51,792 bases of DNA from Anaerolineales bacterium (lineage in GTDB: Bacteria; Chloroflexota; Anaerolineae; Anaerolineales; UBA6663): positions 1-51,792 of the forward strand of contig JADLEU010000162.1 in NCBI GenBank assembly GCA_020845955.1, given 5' to 3'. Of this stretch, positions 26,860 through 35,168 are shown piece after piece (positions within the stretch are counted from its first letter, which is position 1; the number at the start of each line of letters is the position of its first letter). A model generated the notes under the pieces. It saw only the letters and a program-made list of their open reading frames with translations. It made no database searches and was not told where the DNA came from. The translations under genes were made by a program, and so were the position numbers.

Positions 26860-26886
26860 GACCCTCCCACTCTAAGCGGGTAGAAT
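26858..26886 (+). promoter_or_regulatory. Promoter of the tRNA-modification/era run
   Basis: TTGACC, a 17-nt spacer and TAGAAT, one of the best promoters in the window. Transcription should start near 26893, giving a leader of about 13 nt that contains GAGGG just before the ATG at 26906. Confidence 0.72.
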
Positions 26887-26905
26887 CCCGCCACGGGAGC
26901 GAGGG

Positions 26906-27106
26906 ATGCCAGTCAAGTTGGTTTATCGGGGCAAGGAATATGAAGCGAACGCCGGCTCGACCGTCCGCGATGCGGTTCGAAAAATCGGGCTGCAGCCCGA
27001 GACCGTGCTGGCCGTTCTGGATGGAAAGCTGATTACCGATGATACGGTGCTGCGGGAAGGGATGCAGATCCGGCTGGTAGCAGTGATCTCGGGAGGCGCC
27101 GGATGA
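26906..27106 (+). CDS. TtuB/MoaD/ThiS-like sulfur carrier protein with a non-standard C-terminus
   Basis: A 66-residue beta-grasp protein: MPVKLVYRGKEYEAN, STVRDAVRKIGLQPETVLAV, then DGKLITDDTVL and GMQIRLVAVISGGAG. Ubiquitin-like sulfur carriers such as TtuB accept sulfur as a C-terminal thiocarboxylate on a Gly-Gly end. Here the Gly-Gly is followed by Ala-Gly before the stop, so either trimming is needed or GGAG itself serves. The stop overlaps the ATG of the ttuA gene (ATGA), a strong functional link. MoaD and ThiS are less likely because the partner is a TtuA-type enzyme. Confidence 0.8.
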   Translation: MPVKLVYRGKEYEANAGSTVRDAVRKIGLQPETVLAVLDGKLITDDTVLREGMQIRLVAVISGGAG

Positions 27107-28089
27107 AGTGTCGCAAGTGCGGCGGGGCGGCCGTTATCAACATGCGCCAGCACAAACTGGCGCTGTGCGCTGAGGATTATCTGGCCTGGCTGCCCGAACA
27201 GGTGCAGCGCTCTATTGAAAAGTACGAAATGTTTTCGCCAGCCGACAAGGTGCTGGTGGCCGTGTCGGGCGGCAAGGATTCTCTGGGCCTCTGGGACATC
27301 CTGGCCCGATTGGGTTACCAGGCGGATGGGCTGTACATCGGCCTGGGCATCCATGGCGGCTTCGGGTACTCAGACCAATCGCGCGCGCTGTCACAGGCGT
27401 TCGCCGGCGCGCGCGGCCTAAAGCTGCATATCGTCGAGGTCGAAGCGGCGTACGGCGCCACGATCCCCGAATTGGCCGTGATCAGCAACCGTGGGCATGG
27501 CCGGCCCTGCTCGGTGTGCGGGCTGAACAAACGATATATCATGAACCGGGTGGCTCACGACGGCGGCTACACCGCCCTGGTCACGGGCCACAACCTCGAC
27601 GATGAAGTGGCCGTGCTGATGCAGAATACGCTCAATTGGGCCGGGGGCTACCTGGCGCGGCAGGCGCCGGTGCTGGCTGCCACGCGCCCTGGCCTGGCGC
27701 GCAAGGCCAAGCCGTTGTGCCGCATCTACGAGCGCGAGATGGCCGCTTATGCCATTGTGCGCGGCATCGATTATATCTACGACGAGTGCCCGCACGCCGT
27801 CGGCTCGACCACCCTCTACTACAAGGAGCTGCTCAACCAGCTCGAAGAGAAGCGCCCCGGCGCCAAGCTGCAGTTCTACTTGAGCTTTCTCCAGGCCAAG
27901 GAGGCCGGTCTCTTCTCGGCGGCGGCTTCCGAACCCGATCTGCACGCGTGCCAACGCTGCGGCCAGCCCACCACAGCCCCGGGCGAGTGCTCATTCTGCC
28001 GGCTGTGGGACAAGGTGCGGGCCGTGAAAGGCCTGCCAACGCGTCTCCCCGCCAGCATGTTGCAACCACACGTGGAAACCGAACCTTAG
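27103..28089 (+). CDS. ttuA: tRNA 2-thiouridine synthetase of the TtuA/TtcA family
   Basis: A 328-residue PP-loop ATP pyrophosphatase that replaces the 2-oxygen of a tRNA uridine by sulfur; TtuA modifies T54 in thermophiles. There is an N-terminal zinc ribbon (CRKCGG, LCAEDYLAWLP), a PP-loop LVAVSGGKDSLGL at about 51-63, and the Fe-S cysteines CSVCG plus a third Cys in DECPHA. TGHNLDDEVAVLMQN follows, and a second zinc ribbon sits at the C-terminus (CQRCGQPTT, CSFC). The two zinc ribbons and spacing fit TtuA better than TtcA. It is coupled by a 4-nt overlap to the sulfur-carrier gene, and queF begins 8 nt later. Confidence 0.87.
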   Translation: MKCRKCGGAAVINMRQHKLALCAEDYLAWLPEQVQRSIEKYEMFSPADKVLVAVSGGKDSLGLWDILARLGYQADGLYIGLGIHGGFGYSDQSRALSQAFAGARGLKLHIVEVEAAYGATIPELAVISNRGHGRPCSVCGLNKRYIMNRVAHDGGYTALVTGHNLDDEVAVLMQNTLNWAGGYLARQAPVLAATRPGLARKAKPLCRIYEREMAAYAIVRGIDYIYDECPHAVGSTTLYYKELLNQLEEKRPGAKLQFYLSFLQAKEAGLFSAAASEPDLHACQRCGQPTTAPGECSFCRLWDKVRAVKGLPTRLPASMLQPHVETEP

Positions 28090-28096
28090 AACCAAA

Positions 28097-28507
28097 ATGC
28101 CAACCGAGCCCCAAGACCTGGCCGGGCTAACCTTGCTCGGGCGCGCCGCTCAGCCCAGCAAGAAGCTCGAGACCTTTCCCAACCGCAACCCCGACCGCCG
28201 CTATACCGTGACCCTGGTAACCGACGAATTCACATGTGTGTGTCCCGCCACTGGCCAACCCGACTTTGCCACACTCACGATCCAATATGTGCCCGATCAG
28301 CGCATCGTCGAATCGAAATCGCTGAAGCATTACCTGTGGTCGTACCGCGAGGAAGGCGTCTTTCACGAGCACGTCGTCAACACCATCCTCGATGACTTGG
28401 TGGCGGCGCTTGATCCGCGCTCGATCGAAGTGACTGGCGCCTTCAAGGTGCGGGGAGGGATCGGCATTACGGTTGTCGCCGCTCACACCAAGCCAGAGAA
28501 ACCGTAG
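28097..28507 (+). CDS. queF: NADPH-dependent 7-cyano-7-deazaguanine reductase
   Basis: A 136-residue type-I QueF that reduces preQ0 to preQ1 in queuosine synthesis. The catalytic Cys lies in FTCVCPATGQPDFA, the substrate-binding ESKSLKHYLWSYRE motif is intact, and FHEHVVNTI supplies the conserved His-Glu pair. The length matches the short, unimodular B. subtilis type. The last base of its stop codon is the first base of the GTG start of the transporter gene. No preQ1 riboswitch was seen upstream. Confidence 0.95.
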   Translation: MPTEPQDLAGLTLLGRAAQPSKKLETFPNRNPDRRYTVTLVTDEFTCVCPATGQPDFATLTIQYVPDQRIVESKSLKHYLWSYREEGVFHEHVVNTILDDLVAALDPRSIEVTGAFKVRGGIGITVVAAHTKPEKP

Positions 28508-29229
28508 TGCGCGCCTACCGCTACTTTCCGTTTGTTACCGCGATTTTCGTCACCGCGCTGCTTGTTTCGAACATTATCGCCGTCAAGCTGGCCGCCTTCG
28601 GCGCCCTGCCCGTCGGCGAAGGCGTGGTGTTGTTCTTGCCGGCGGCCGTCATCGTCTTTCCAATCTCTTATATCTTCGGGGACGTGCTCACCGAAGTGTA
28701 TGGGTATGCCCGGGCGCGGCAGGTCATCTGGATTGGGTTTGCGTGCAATCTTCTGGCGGTAGCGGCAATCGCCGTCGCCGGTCTGCTGCCGCCCGCGCCG
28801 TTCTGGAACGCGGGCATCTATGCCACGCCGGGCGAAGCCCAGCAAGCCTACCAGGCCATTCTGGGCTTTACCCCTCGACTTCTGCTGGCCTCGTTCGTAG
28901 CCTACCTGTTTGGTGAGTTCCTCAACTCATTTGTGCTGGCCAAGCTTAAGGTGGCCACTCGCGGCCGGCACTTGTGGGCGCGCACCATCGGTTCCACCGT
29001 CGTGGGGCAGATGGCGGACTCGGGCATCTTCATTGCGCTGGCCTTTGCGGGCACACTGCCAGCTGCCGCGCTGACCCAACTCGCCGTCACACAGTGGCTG
29101 TTCAAGTCGGCCTACGAAGCTTTGGCCACACCCTTTACCTACCTCGTGGTCAACTTCCTAAAGAAGGCCGAAAACGAAGATCATTTCGATCAAGACACAA
29201 ACTTCAATCCCTGGATGGTGGTGGAGTAA
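28507..29229 (+). CDS. yhhQ: Queuosine precursor transporter (YhhQ/DUF165)
   Basis: A 240-residue protein with about six membrane helices, starting with GTG: RYFPFVTAIFVTALLVSNII, VIVFPISYIFGDVLTEVYGY (the hallmark F-P-x-x-Y-x-x-x-D-x-x-T-E-V-Y motif), and RTIGSTVVGQMADSGIFI. The family imports queuosine precursors such as preQ0 or preQ1. The 1-nt overlap with queF supports this: preQ0 taken up here would be the QueF substrate. The GTG start is chosen because the queF overlap and the first helix fit. The rest of preQ0 synthesis is not in the window. Confidence 0.92.
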   Translation: MRAYRYFPFVTAIFVTALLVSNIIAVKLAAFGALPVGEGVVLFLPAAVIVFPISYIFGDVLTEVYGYARARQVIWIGFACNLLAVAAIAVAGLLPPAPFWNAGIYATPGEAQQAYQAILGFTPRLLLASFVAYLFGEFLNSFVLAKLKVATRGRHLWARTIGSTVVGQMADSGIFIALAFAGTLPAAALTQLAVTQWLFKSAYEALATPFTYLVVNFLKKAENEDHFDQDTNFNPWMVVE

Positions 29230-29232
29230 GGC

Positions 29233-30237
29233 ATGAGCGCAACCAGCCCCCCCGACCCGATGCCGCCCCAACGCCGCCCGCTCGACCAGCCGGAAGGGGC
29301 GCTAGAGGCCGAACTCAACGCCGGAACGCCCTCCGGCGCGGCCCACCGTTCCGGCTTTGTGGCCGTGGTGGGGCGGCCAAATGTGGGCAAGTCGACGCTC
29401 ATGAACGCCTTCCTGGGCCAGAAAATCGCCATCACCTCGAGCAAGCCCCAGACGACGCGGCGCACCCAGCTCGGAATCCTGACCCAGCCCGAGGCCCAGA
29501 TCGTGTTTGTCGATACGCCCGGCATGCACGAACCGCGCAACCCCTTGGGCGAATACATGATTGAAGCCGCCAAACGGGCCCTCAATGACGCCGACGTGGT
29601 GCTCTTCATCGTCGACGTCTCGGCGCCGCCGGGGCCGGGCGACGAGCGCCTGGCCAGCCTGATCGCCGGCCGTCGCGAGCCGGGACCGGTCGTGCTGGCG
29701 CTGAACAAGAGCGACCGGCTGAAACCGGAAGACGTGATCGCCTTTACCACAGCTTATCAGGCGCTGGCGCCCGGCGCCGAATGGATGCTGGTTTCGGCCA
29801 CTCGCGGCGACAACCTGGAGGAACTCCTCGGGCAGGTCGTAGCCGCCTTGCCCGAGGGCCCGCAGCTCTATTCGCAAGACGAAATCACCCAGACGCATTT
29901 GCGCGACCTGGCCGCCGAGTTAATTCGCGAGGCGGCCCTCAACTTGCTGGAGGAAGAAGTCCCGCACGGCGTCGCCGTGGAGATCGGCGAATTCCAGGAG
30001 CGCAGCGAGGGCAGCGCCCATATCAGCGCCACGCTCTACGTTGAGCGCGAGGCACACAAGGGAATCGTCATCGGGCGCGGGGGCAACATGCTCAAGCAGA
30101 TCGGCACGGCAGCGCGCCAGGAAATCGAGGCCCTGTTGGGCGGGAAGGTCTTTCTCGAGCTCTATGTCAAAGCGCGGCCGAATTGGCGCAAGCAAGAAAG
30201 CGAAGTCCGGCGCCTGGGCTACCGCCCGCGCGAGTAG
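29233..30237 (+). CDS. era: Ribosome-assembly GTPase Era
   Basis: A 334-residue GTPase that binds the 3' end of 16S rRNA during 30S maturation. A disordered N-terminal extension of about 38 residues precedes G1 GRPNVGKSTLMNAFLGQKIA, then SSKPQTTRRTQLGIL (G2 region), VDTPGMHEPRNPLGEYM (G3) and NKSDRL (G4). The C-terminal KH domain reads GIVIGRGGNMLKQIGTAARQ. The extension makes it longer than the usual 300 residues; an internal start at Met9 is possible. It lies 3 nt after the transporter gene and ends the packed tRNA-modification run. Confidence 0.95.
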   Translation: MSATSPPDPMPPQRRPLDQPEGALEAELNAGTPSGAAHRSGFVAVVGRPNVGKSTLMNAFLGQKIAITSSKPQTTRRTQLGILTQPEAQIVFVDTPGMHEPRNPLGEYMIEAAKRALNDADVVLFIVDVSAPPGPGDERLASLIAGRREPGPVVLALNKSDRLKPEDVIAFTTAYQALAPGAEWMLVSATRGDNLEELLGQVVAALPEGPQLYSQDEITQTHLRDLAAELIREAALNLLEEEVPHGVAVEIGEFQERSEGSAHISATLYVEREAHKGIVIGRGGNMLKQIGTAARQEIEALLGGKVFLELYVKARPNWRKQESEVRRLGYRPRE

Positions 30238-30291
30238 GCTCAGCCTGGCGCCACGCGGGCCGCGTTTGGCGCCGCCCACTTGAGGCCACCA

Positions 30292-31707
30292 ATGCCTGAG
30301 GATTCGACTCTGGATTCCCCGTTTGCCTCGCGCTACGGCTCGCCCGAAATGCGCGCCATCTGGTCTGATGCGCACAAACGTGCCTTGTGGCGCCGGTTGT
30401 GGGTGGCGCTGGCCGAGGCGCAGTCGCGGGCGGGCGTGGTCAGCGCGGCCCAGGTTGCCGACCTTCGCTCTCACGCCGGCCAGCCAAATACAGCGCGCGC
30501 CTTGGAGCTCGAGCGGGAAATCGGCCACGATGTGATGGCCGAGGTGCGCGCTTTTGCCGAGCAGTGCGCCATCGGCGGCGGCATCGTACACTGGGGCGCG
30601 ACCAGCGCTGACATCACCGACAACGCCGATGTGCTCCGCCAACGTGACGCGCTGCAGTTGCTGCGGCAGCGCCTGACCGAATTGCTGGAAGCCTTCGCCG
30701 GCCAAATCGAGGCGCACGCCGCGCTGGCCGGCATGGCCTACACCCACATCCAGCCCGCCGAACCCACCACGCTTGGCTACCGCCTGGCGCTGTACGCCCA
30801 GGACCTGCTTGAGCACTGGCACGCCCTTCACCGGCTTGGCGCCGCCTTGCGCGGCAAGGGCCTGAAAGGCGCGGTTGGCACGGCGGCCTCGTATCAAGAG
30901 GTGCTGGCGGGCACGGCAGTCACCCCGGCCGAGTTGGAGGCCGGCTTCCTGCGCGCGCTCGCGCTGCCGGCTTTTGAAATCGCCACGCAGACTTACCCCC
31001 GCGGGCAGGACTACTTGCTCCTGGCCACGCTGGCCGGCCTGGCGGCATCGCTCCACAAGTTTGCCTTTGATCTGCGGATGCTGCAGTCGCAGGGCATGGG
31101 CGAGCTGGCGGAGCCGTTTGGCGAGAAACAAGTCGGTTCCAGCGCCATGCCGTTCAAGCGCAACCCTGTCAACGCCGAGAAAATCTGCTCCCTGGCGCGC
31201 TACGTCAGCGCTCTGCCGGCCGTCGCCTGGGATAATGCCGCGCAGGCCCTCTTGGAGCGCACCCTGGATGACTCAGCCAATCGCCGGGCTGCGCTGCCGG
31301 AGGCGTTTCTGGCGCTGGACGAATGTCTGCGAACAGCGAGGCGGCTGGTGCGCGGCCTGGTCGTGGACCCCGCGGCCATGGCCGCCAACCTGGACAAGTA
31401 TGGGCCGTTCGCGGCCACCGAGCGTGTGCTCATGGCGCTGGTGCGGGCCGGGGCCGACCGCCAGCGCGCTCACGAGCGGCTGCGCGAGCAAAGCCTGAAA
31501 GCCTGGGCGGCGGTCAAGGCGGGCCGCTCCAACCCGCTGGCGGACCTTTTGGCCGCCGACCCCGAATTGCTGATCTACCTCCAGCCCGTCCGCCTGCAGG
31601 AATTGATGGACGCCCGCAGCTATGTGGGCACGGCGCCCGAACGCGCGCGGGCCCTGGCCGCACGCATTCGCCGCGACCTGGCTCAAGCAGAGGCTGCCCC
31701 AGCGTAA
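30292..31707 (+). CDS. purB: Adenylosuccinate lyase
   Basis: A 471-residue fumarase/aspartase superfamily enzyme of purine synthesis, acting on SAICAR and adenylosuccinate. Visible signatures are GHDVMAEVRAFAEQC, VHWGATSADITDNAD (first catalytic region), YTHIQPAEPTTLGYR, and the superfamily loop GSSAMPFKRNPVNAEKICSL. The ATG at 30292 is chosen over an upstream TTG. It lies 54 nt after era and may be read from the same promoter. A GC-rich hairpin shared with the convergent gene lies at 31835-31853. Confidence 0.94.
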   Translation: MPEDSTLDSPFASRYGSPEMRAIWSDAHKRALWRRLWVALAEAQSRAGVVSAAQVADLRSHAGQPNTARALELEREIGHDVMAEVRAFAEQCAIGGGIVHWGATSADITDNADVLRQRDALQLLRQRLTELLEAFAGQIEAHAALAGMAYTHIQPAEPTTLGYRLALYAQDLLEHWHALHRLGAALRGKGLKGAVGTAASYQEVLAGTAVTPAELEAGFLRALALPAFEIATQTYPRGQDYLLLATLAGLAASLHKFAFDLRMLQSQGMGELAEPFGEKQVGSSAMPFKRNPVNAEKICSLARYVSALPAVAWDNAAQALLERTLDDSANRRAALPEAFLALDECLRTARRLVRGLVVDPAAMAANLDKYGPFAATERVLMALVRAGADRQRAHERLREQSLKAWAAVKAGRSNPLADLLAADPELLIYLQPVRLQELMDARSYVGTAPERARALAARIRRDLAQAEAAPA

Positions 31708-31834
31708 GCGTGCACATCTTTCATCTGGAGCAATTTCACACTACGCTGGGTCCACACGTGCCCGTTCTGACCGTCGCCGACGGAGACACGGCCAACACGA
31801 GCAGGCACGGCAGCTCGCCAGCACGGAAATGGCG

Positions 31835-31853
31835 CGCCGGCCGCGGGCCGGCG
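31835..31853. terminator. GC hairpin between convergent purB and thyX-like genes
   Basis: CGCCGGCC at 31835-31842 pairs with GGCCGGCG at 31846-31853 across a 3-nt loop. It starts 7 nt after the minus-strand gene's stop. Neither strand has a proper T-run, so this could be a Rho-assisted or bidirectional stop (inference). Confidence 0.4.
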
Positions 31854-31859
31854 GCGGCT

Positions 31860-33287
31860 TCAGCCGACCGCCGCAAAATACTCCGCCTCGATTTCCGGCC
31901 AGGCCGGGTTGTCGCGGCAGCGCATATAGCGCGCCAGCGCCGGATGTGCCTCAGCGATCAAAGCATAGATCTGGCCTGCCGTGCGCCGCACGGAGAAGTG
32001 CGCCGTGGAGGCGCCGCGCAGCTCACACAGGTGAAATGCTTCGCGCAGGTTGAGGGTCAGCAGTACGCGCCGGTTGAATCCATTTGGCACAACGTAGCTG
32101 GCTTCGTCGGGCCAATCCGCCTGGAGGCGCTGGTAAGCCTCGGCGGCGGCGTGCATGGCTGCTTCGTAGTCCGCGCGCCAGCCGGCTAATTCAAGGGAGC
32201 GCGGCACCGCGAAACCCAGGTCACACGTCAGGCGCTGCGGGCTCTGCGTCATCATACGGTGGCGCTTGATCTCGAAGTATCCTCCCTGATCCATCACCGC
32301 ATCAAACGTATAGGTGATATGTTCCAGCTCGCGCAGGGGCACGTCGTACTGGCCCAGCCCGCCCAAGGCGCTGTCCAGCAGAGCCTGTTTGTCGCCGGGT
32401 GTCATTTCCACCACGGCCGCGCGGCATTGCTCTAATGAGCGGCTGCCATACCGGTAAAGGCAGGCCGCCAGGAAGTTGACCTCGGCGGCAGGGTCATAAT
32501 CGATCAGCGTCACGGGCGCGCTAGGCGCGCCGGCGCTCGGCAGGCGCTCGGCAGCGGCGGTCAATTCGCGTGCCATCAGGGCCTGGTAGGGCGCCGCCTC
32601 GGCATACTTTACCAGCGTCGGCGCCTCCGCCTGAGCCACTCGTTTGACTTCTGCCCCAATCTCACGGACCTCGTCGAGCGGATGAGACAGCAACTTGCGG
32701 ATAGCGCTCTCGAGCACGCGCGCGTTGGCCGTCATGCCGACATTGGCAAGCGCGGCGGCCGGCAAGAAGAAACGGCAGTTATCGACATACTTGGAGCGGA
32801 TGCGGCCGTCCCAGCGCGCCTCGCTTTCGCCCTGGCGGCGCGGATGCTGCCGCTGCATCAGCTCGCGCACGGGCGCCAGCGAGCGGCGATAGCCCTCGAA
32901 GAGCTGGACCATCACCTGCCGGTAGCGCTCGGCCTGCGGGCTGGCCGCGATCACGCGCGGCGTATAATAATGCGAGAGATCCCACAATTGATAGCGCGTG
33001 GACTTCTCGGTGTAGGATGCCAGGCGGTTCGACTCCAGGCACTCGATGGCCAGTCTCGAGACGTTTTCGACCGCAATGTGCAGAACGGCATGCTCGGCCA
33101 CCGAGGCGTGACCGTAGCCGACCACCCACCTCTCGTGAAATTGCGCCGACTTCTCGTCGCTCAGCGCGGCGGCAATGTCGCGAAACGAATCGGGGCTGCG
33201 CGAGGTCTTGGCAAAGGCCACCGCGATGGTCTCGGGGCTTAGGGCCTTGGGGCTGAGCAGGTAGATGTCGCGTTGAGGCTCAGGCAT
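31860..33287 (-). CDS. Double-domain ThyX-like (flavin-dependent thymidylate synthase family) protein
   Basis: At 475 residues this is about twice a normal ThyX subunit and appears to be two ThyX folds joined. Near residue 90 it reads SNRLASYTEKSTRYQ, which keeps the second part of the ThyX motif (S..E.S.RY) but not the leading RHR. Near residue 320 it reads EIKRHRMMTQSPQRL, which keeps RHR but not the rest. Later NLREAFHLCELRGASTAHFS resembles the ThyX C-terminal helix. Each half therefore holds a different part of the FAD/dUMP signature. It may still make dTMP or may have a new activity. Start at ATG 33287. It follows the FAD-synthesis gene ribF after 10 nt, in keeping with a flavin cofactor. 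Confidence 0.78.
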   Translation of the reverse strand: MPEPQRDIYLLSPKALSPETIAVAFAKTSRSPDSFRDIAAALSDEKSAQFHERWVVGYGHASVAEHAVLHIAVENVSRLAIECLESNRLASYTEKSTRYQLWDLSHYYTPRVIAASPQAERYRQVMVQLFEGYRRSLAPVRELMQRQHPRRQGESEARWDGRIRSKYVDNCRFFLPAAALANVGMTANARVLESAIRKLLSHPLDEVREIGAEVKRVAQAEAPTLVKYAEAAPYQALMARELTAAAERLPSAGAPSAPVTLIDYDPAAEVNFLAACLYRYGSRSLEQCRAAVVEMTPGDKQALLDSALGGLGQYDVPLRELEHITYTFDAVMDQGGYFEIKRHRMMTQSPQRLTCDLGFAVPRSLELAGWRADYEAAMHAAAEAYQRLQADWPDEASYVVPNGFNRRVLLTLNLREAFHLCELRGASTAHFSVRRTAGQIYALIAEAHPALARYMRCRDNPAWPEIEAEYFAAVG

Positions 33288-33297
33288 TGGGATCGCT

Positions 33298-34236
33298 CTA
33301 AGCCGCCGGGGGATTGCCCAGGATCTGGCGGGCCAGGCCAATGTCCTGGCGCATTTGCGCCAGCAGCGTATCGACTCCCGGAAACTTCATTTCGGCCCGC
33401 AGCCGGGTGACAAAGTCCAGGCGCACGCTCTGGCCGTACAGGTCACCCGAGAAGTCCAGCAGGTGGGCCTCGACGACCGGCAGCGTTTCCGCGCCGCCAA
33501 ACGTGGGCCGGAACCCGATGTTCACCACCGCCTGGCCCTGCCAATCACCGGCAGCGGCCCGGCAGGCATAGACGCCAACCGCCGGGACGGCGTGCTCCTC
33601 CCAGACCGCCAGATTGGCCGTGGGGATGCCCAGCTGGCGCCCGCGTTTGTCGCCTTCGACGACCTCGCCTGCCAGGCGGAACGGCCGGCCCAAGTACCGC
33701 GCCGCCTGTTCGACGGCCCCGTCCCGCAACGTCTGGCGGATGCGCGTGCTGGAGATGACCTCGCCGTCGATCAGGACCGGCGGTGCGATGATGACCGTGA
33801 AGCCCAGCCGCTGCCCCTCGGCCCGCAGGAACTCGACGTTGCCCTCGCGATTGTGGCCGAGCGCGAAGTCTTCGCCGCACCACAGCTCGCTCAGGCGCGC
33901 CTGGGCCACCAGCCGCCCGACAAAATCGGCCGCGCGGATGGCGGCTACCGCGAGGTTGAAGGGGTGCGTCACCAGGTAATCGATATCGAGCCCCTTCAGC
34001 GCTTCGGTCTTTTCTTCAGGAGTGGTAATGTAGAACGACGGCCGCCGGCCGCGCACGACGACGGACGGATGCGGAAAGAACGTTAGCAGCACGGCCGCCC
34101 GCCCCGTGGCTCGCGCGCTGGCGACCATGTTGCCGATCAGGGCTTGGTGCCCGCGATGGACCCCATCAAACGCGCCAATCGTCAGACAAGCGGGTCGATC
34201 GAGCTTCAGATTGTCCAGGCTGGTGACAAGTTCCAT
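33298..34236 (-). CDS. ribF: Bifunctional riboflavin kinase/FMN adenylyltransferase
   Basis: A 312-residue enzyme converting riboflavin to FMN and FAD. The N-terminal nucleotidyltransferase has LTIGAFDGVHRGHQALIGNM (the H-x-G-H of the superfamily) and VISSTRIRQTLRDG. The C-terminal kinase begins RLAGEVVEGDKRGRQLGIPT with the PTAN motif. A good RBS is not obvious. It sits between truB and the ThyX-like gene in the minus-strand run, the standard truB-ribF order of many bacteria. Confidence 0.95.
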   Translation of the reverse strand: MELVTSLDNLKLDRPACLTIGAFDGVHRGHQALIGNMVASARATGRAAVLLTFFPHPSVVVRGRRPSFYITTPEEKTEALKGLDIDYLVTHPFNLAVAAIRAADFVGRLVAQARLSELWCGEDFALGHNREGNVEFLRAEGQRLGFTVIIAPPVLIDGEVISSTRIRQTLRDGAVEQAARYLGRPFRLAGEVVEGDKRGRQLGIPTANLAVWEEHAVPAVGVYACRAAAGDWQGQAVVNIGFRPTFGGAETLPVVEAHLLDFSGDLYGQSVRLDFVTRLRAEMKFPGVDTLLAQMRQDIGLARQILGNPPAA

Positions 34237-34261
34237 GGTAGAGGCGAATTCCTGGTTTAGG

Positions 34262-35149
34262 TTATCGTTCGACGAAGACCTTTTCCGGGCGCCATTGGGC
34301 GGCGGCCGGATCGGCGCTGAGAACGGCGATGAACTCGCCGGCCGGGTCGTACGCGCGCCCGTAGCCGGCGGCGCCCGGCGCCGTTGGCACCGCCTGCCCG
34401 CGCATCACCCGCGCGGCCTCTTCGGCCGACAGCCGCACGGCGGGCCAGTCGGCCACGGCCGAGTCGGCCGGACGCAGGTAGCGCTTCCAATCGCCGGCGC
34501 CGAAGGCCGCCTGCAAAACCGGCAGCGGCACGGCCTCCGCCAGCGTAGCCTGGCCCGACGCCGTGCGGCGCAGGGCAGTCAGATGCGCGCCGCAGCCCAG
34601 CCGCTGTCCCAGGTCGTGCGCCAGCGACCGGATATAGGTTCCGGCCGAGCAGTGCACTGCGAGCACGCACTCCGGCGGCTCCCAGGCGGTCAGCTCGAGG
34701 GCGTAGAATTCGACGGGGCGCGCCTCCAGCGTCACCGGCTGGCCCCGGCGCGCCAGCTCGTAGGCCTTTTGACCGCCAAGCTTGATGGCTGAATAGGCGG
34801 GCGGCACCTGGTAGCCCGGGCCGCGCAGCGCTGCCAGTTCCGCCTCCACGGCCGCTCGGCCAGGCAGCGCCAGACTTTCGGCCACGACCTTCCCCTGCGC
34901 ATCGTAAGTGGTCGTCGTCTGCCCTAGCCGCAGCCTCGCAACGTAGCGCTTGTCTTTGGCTGCCAGATACTCGCTCAGGCGCGTGGCCGAGCCGAGACAG
35001 ATGATCAACAGGCCGGTCGCCAATGGATCCAGCGTGCCCGCGTGACCCACGCGGCGCTGGCCCGTGCCCCGGCGCACGGCGTAGATCATGTCGTGCGAGG
35101 TCGGGCCGGTCGGCTTGTCGAGCAGCAGAATGCCGCGCAAGTCTGGCAT
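34262..35149 (-). CDS. truB: tRNA pseudouridine-55 synthase
   Basis: A 295-residue TruB that forms pseudouridine 55 in the T-loop of tRNAs. It opens with GILLLDKPTGPTSHDMIYAV and has the catalytic Asp in VGHAGTLDPLATGLL, followed by GSATRLSEYLAAKDKRY. Near the C-terminus a PUA-like extension reads GQAVPTAPGAAGYGRAYD. TtuA (27103-28089) also acts on the T-arm, at position 54, but in a separate transcription unit. Gap to nrnA upstream is 19 nt. Confidence 0.95.
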   Translation of the reverse strand: MPDLRGILLLDKPTGPTSHDMIYAVRRGTGQRRVGHAGTLDPLATGLLIICLGSATRLSEYLAAKDKRYVARLRLGQTTTTYDAQGKVVAESLALPGRAAVEAELAALRGPGYQVPPAYSAIKLGGQKAYELARRGQPVTLEARPVEFYALELTAWEPPECVLAVHCSAGTYIRSLAHDLGQRLGCGAHLTALRRTASGQATLAEAVPLPVLQAAFGAGDWKRYLRPADSAVADWPAVRLSAEEAARVMRGQAVPTAPGAAGYGRAYDPAGEFIAVLSADPAAAQWRPEKVFVER

Positions 35150-35168
35150 GGCTGAGAGCAGGCGCTGC

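Noticed and set aside
28090-28096. preQ1 riboswitch for queF/yhhQ
   Set aside because: The gap to ttuA is only 7 nt, and no preQ1 aptamer pattern was seen in the operon leader.
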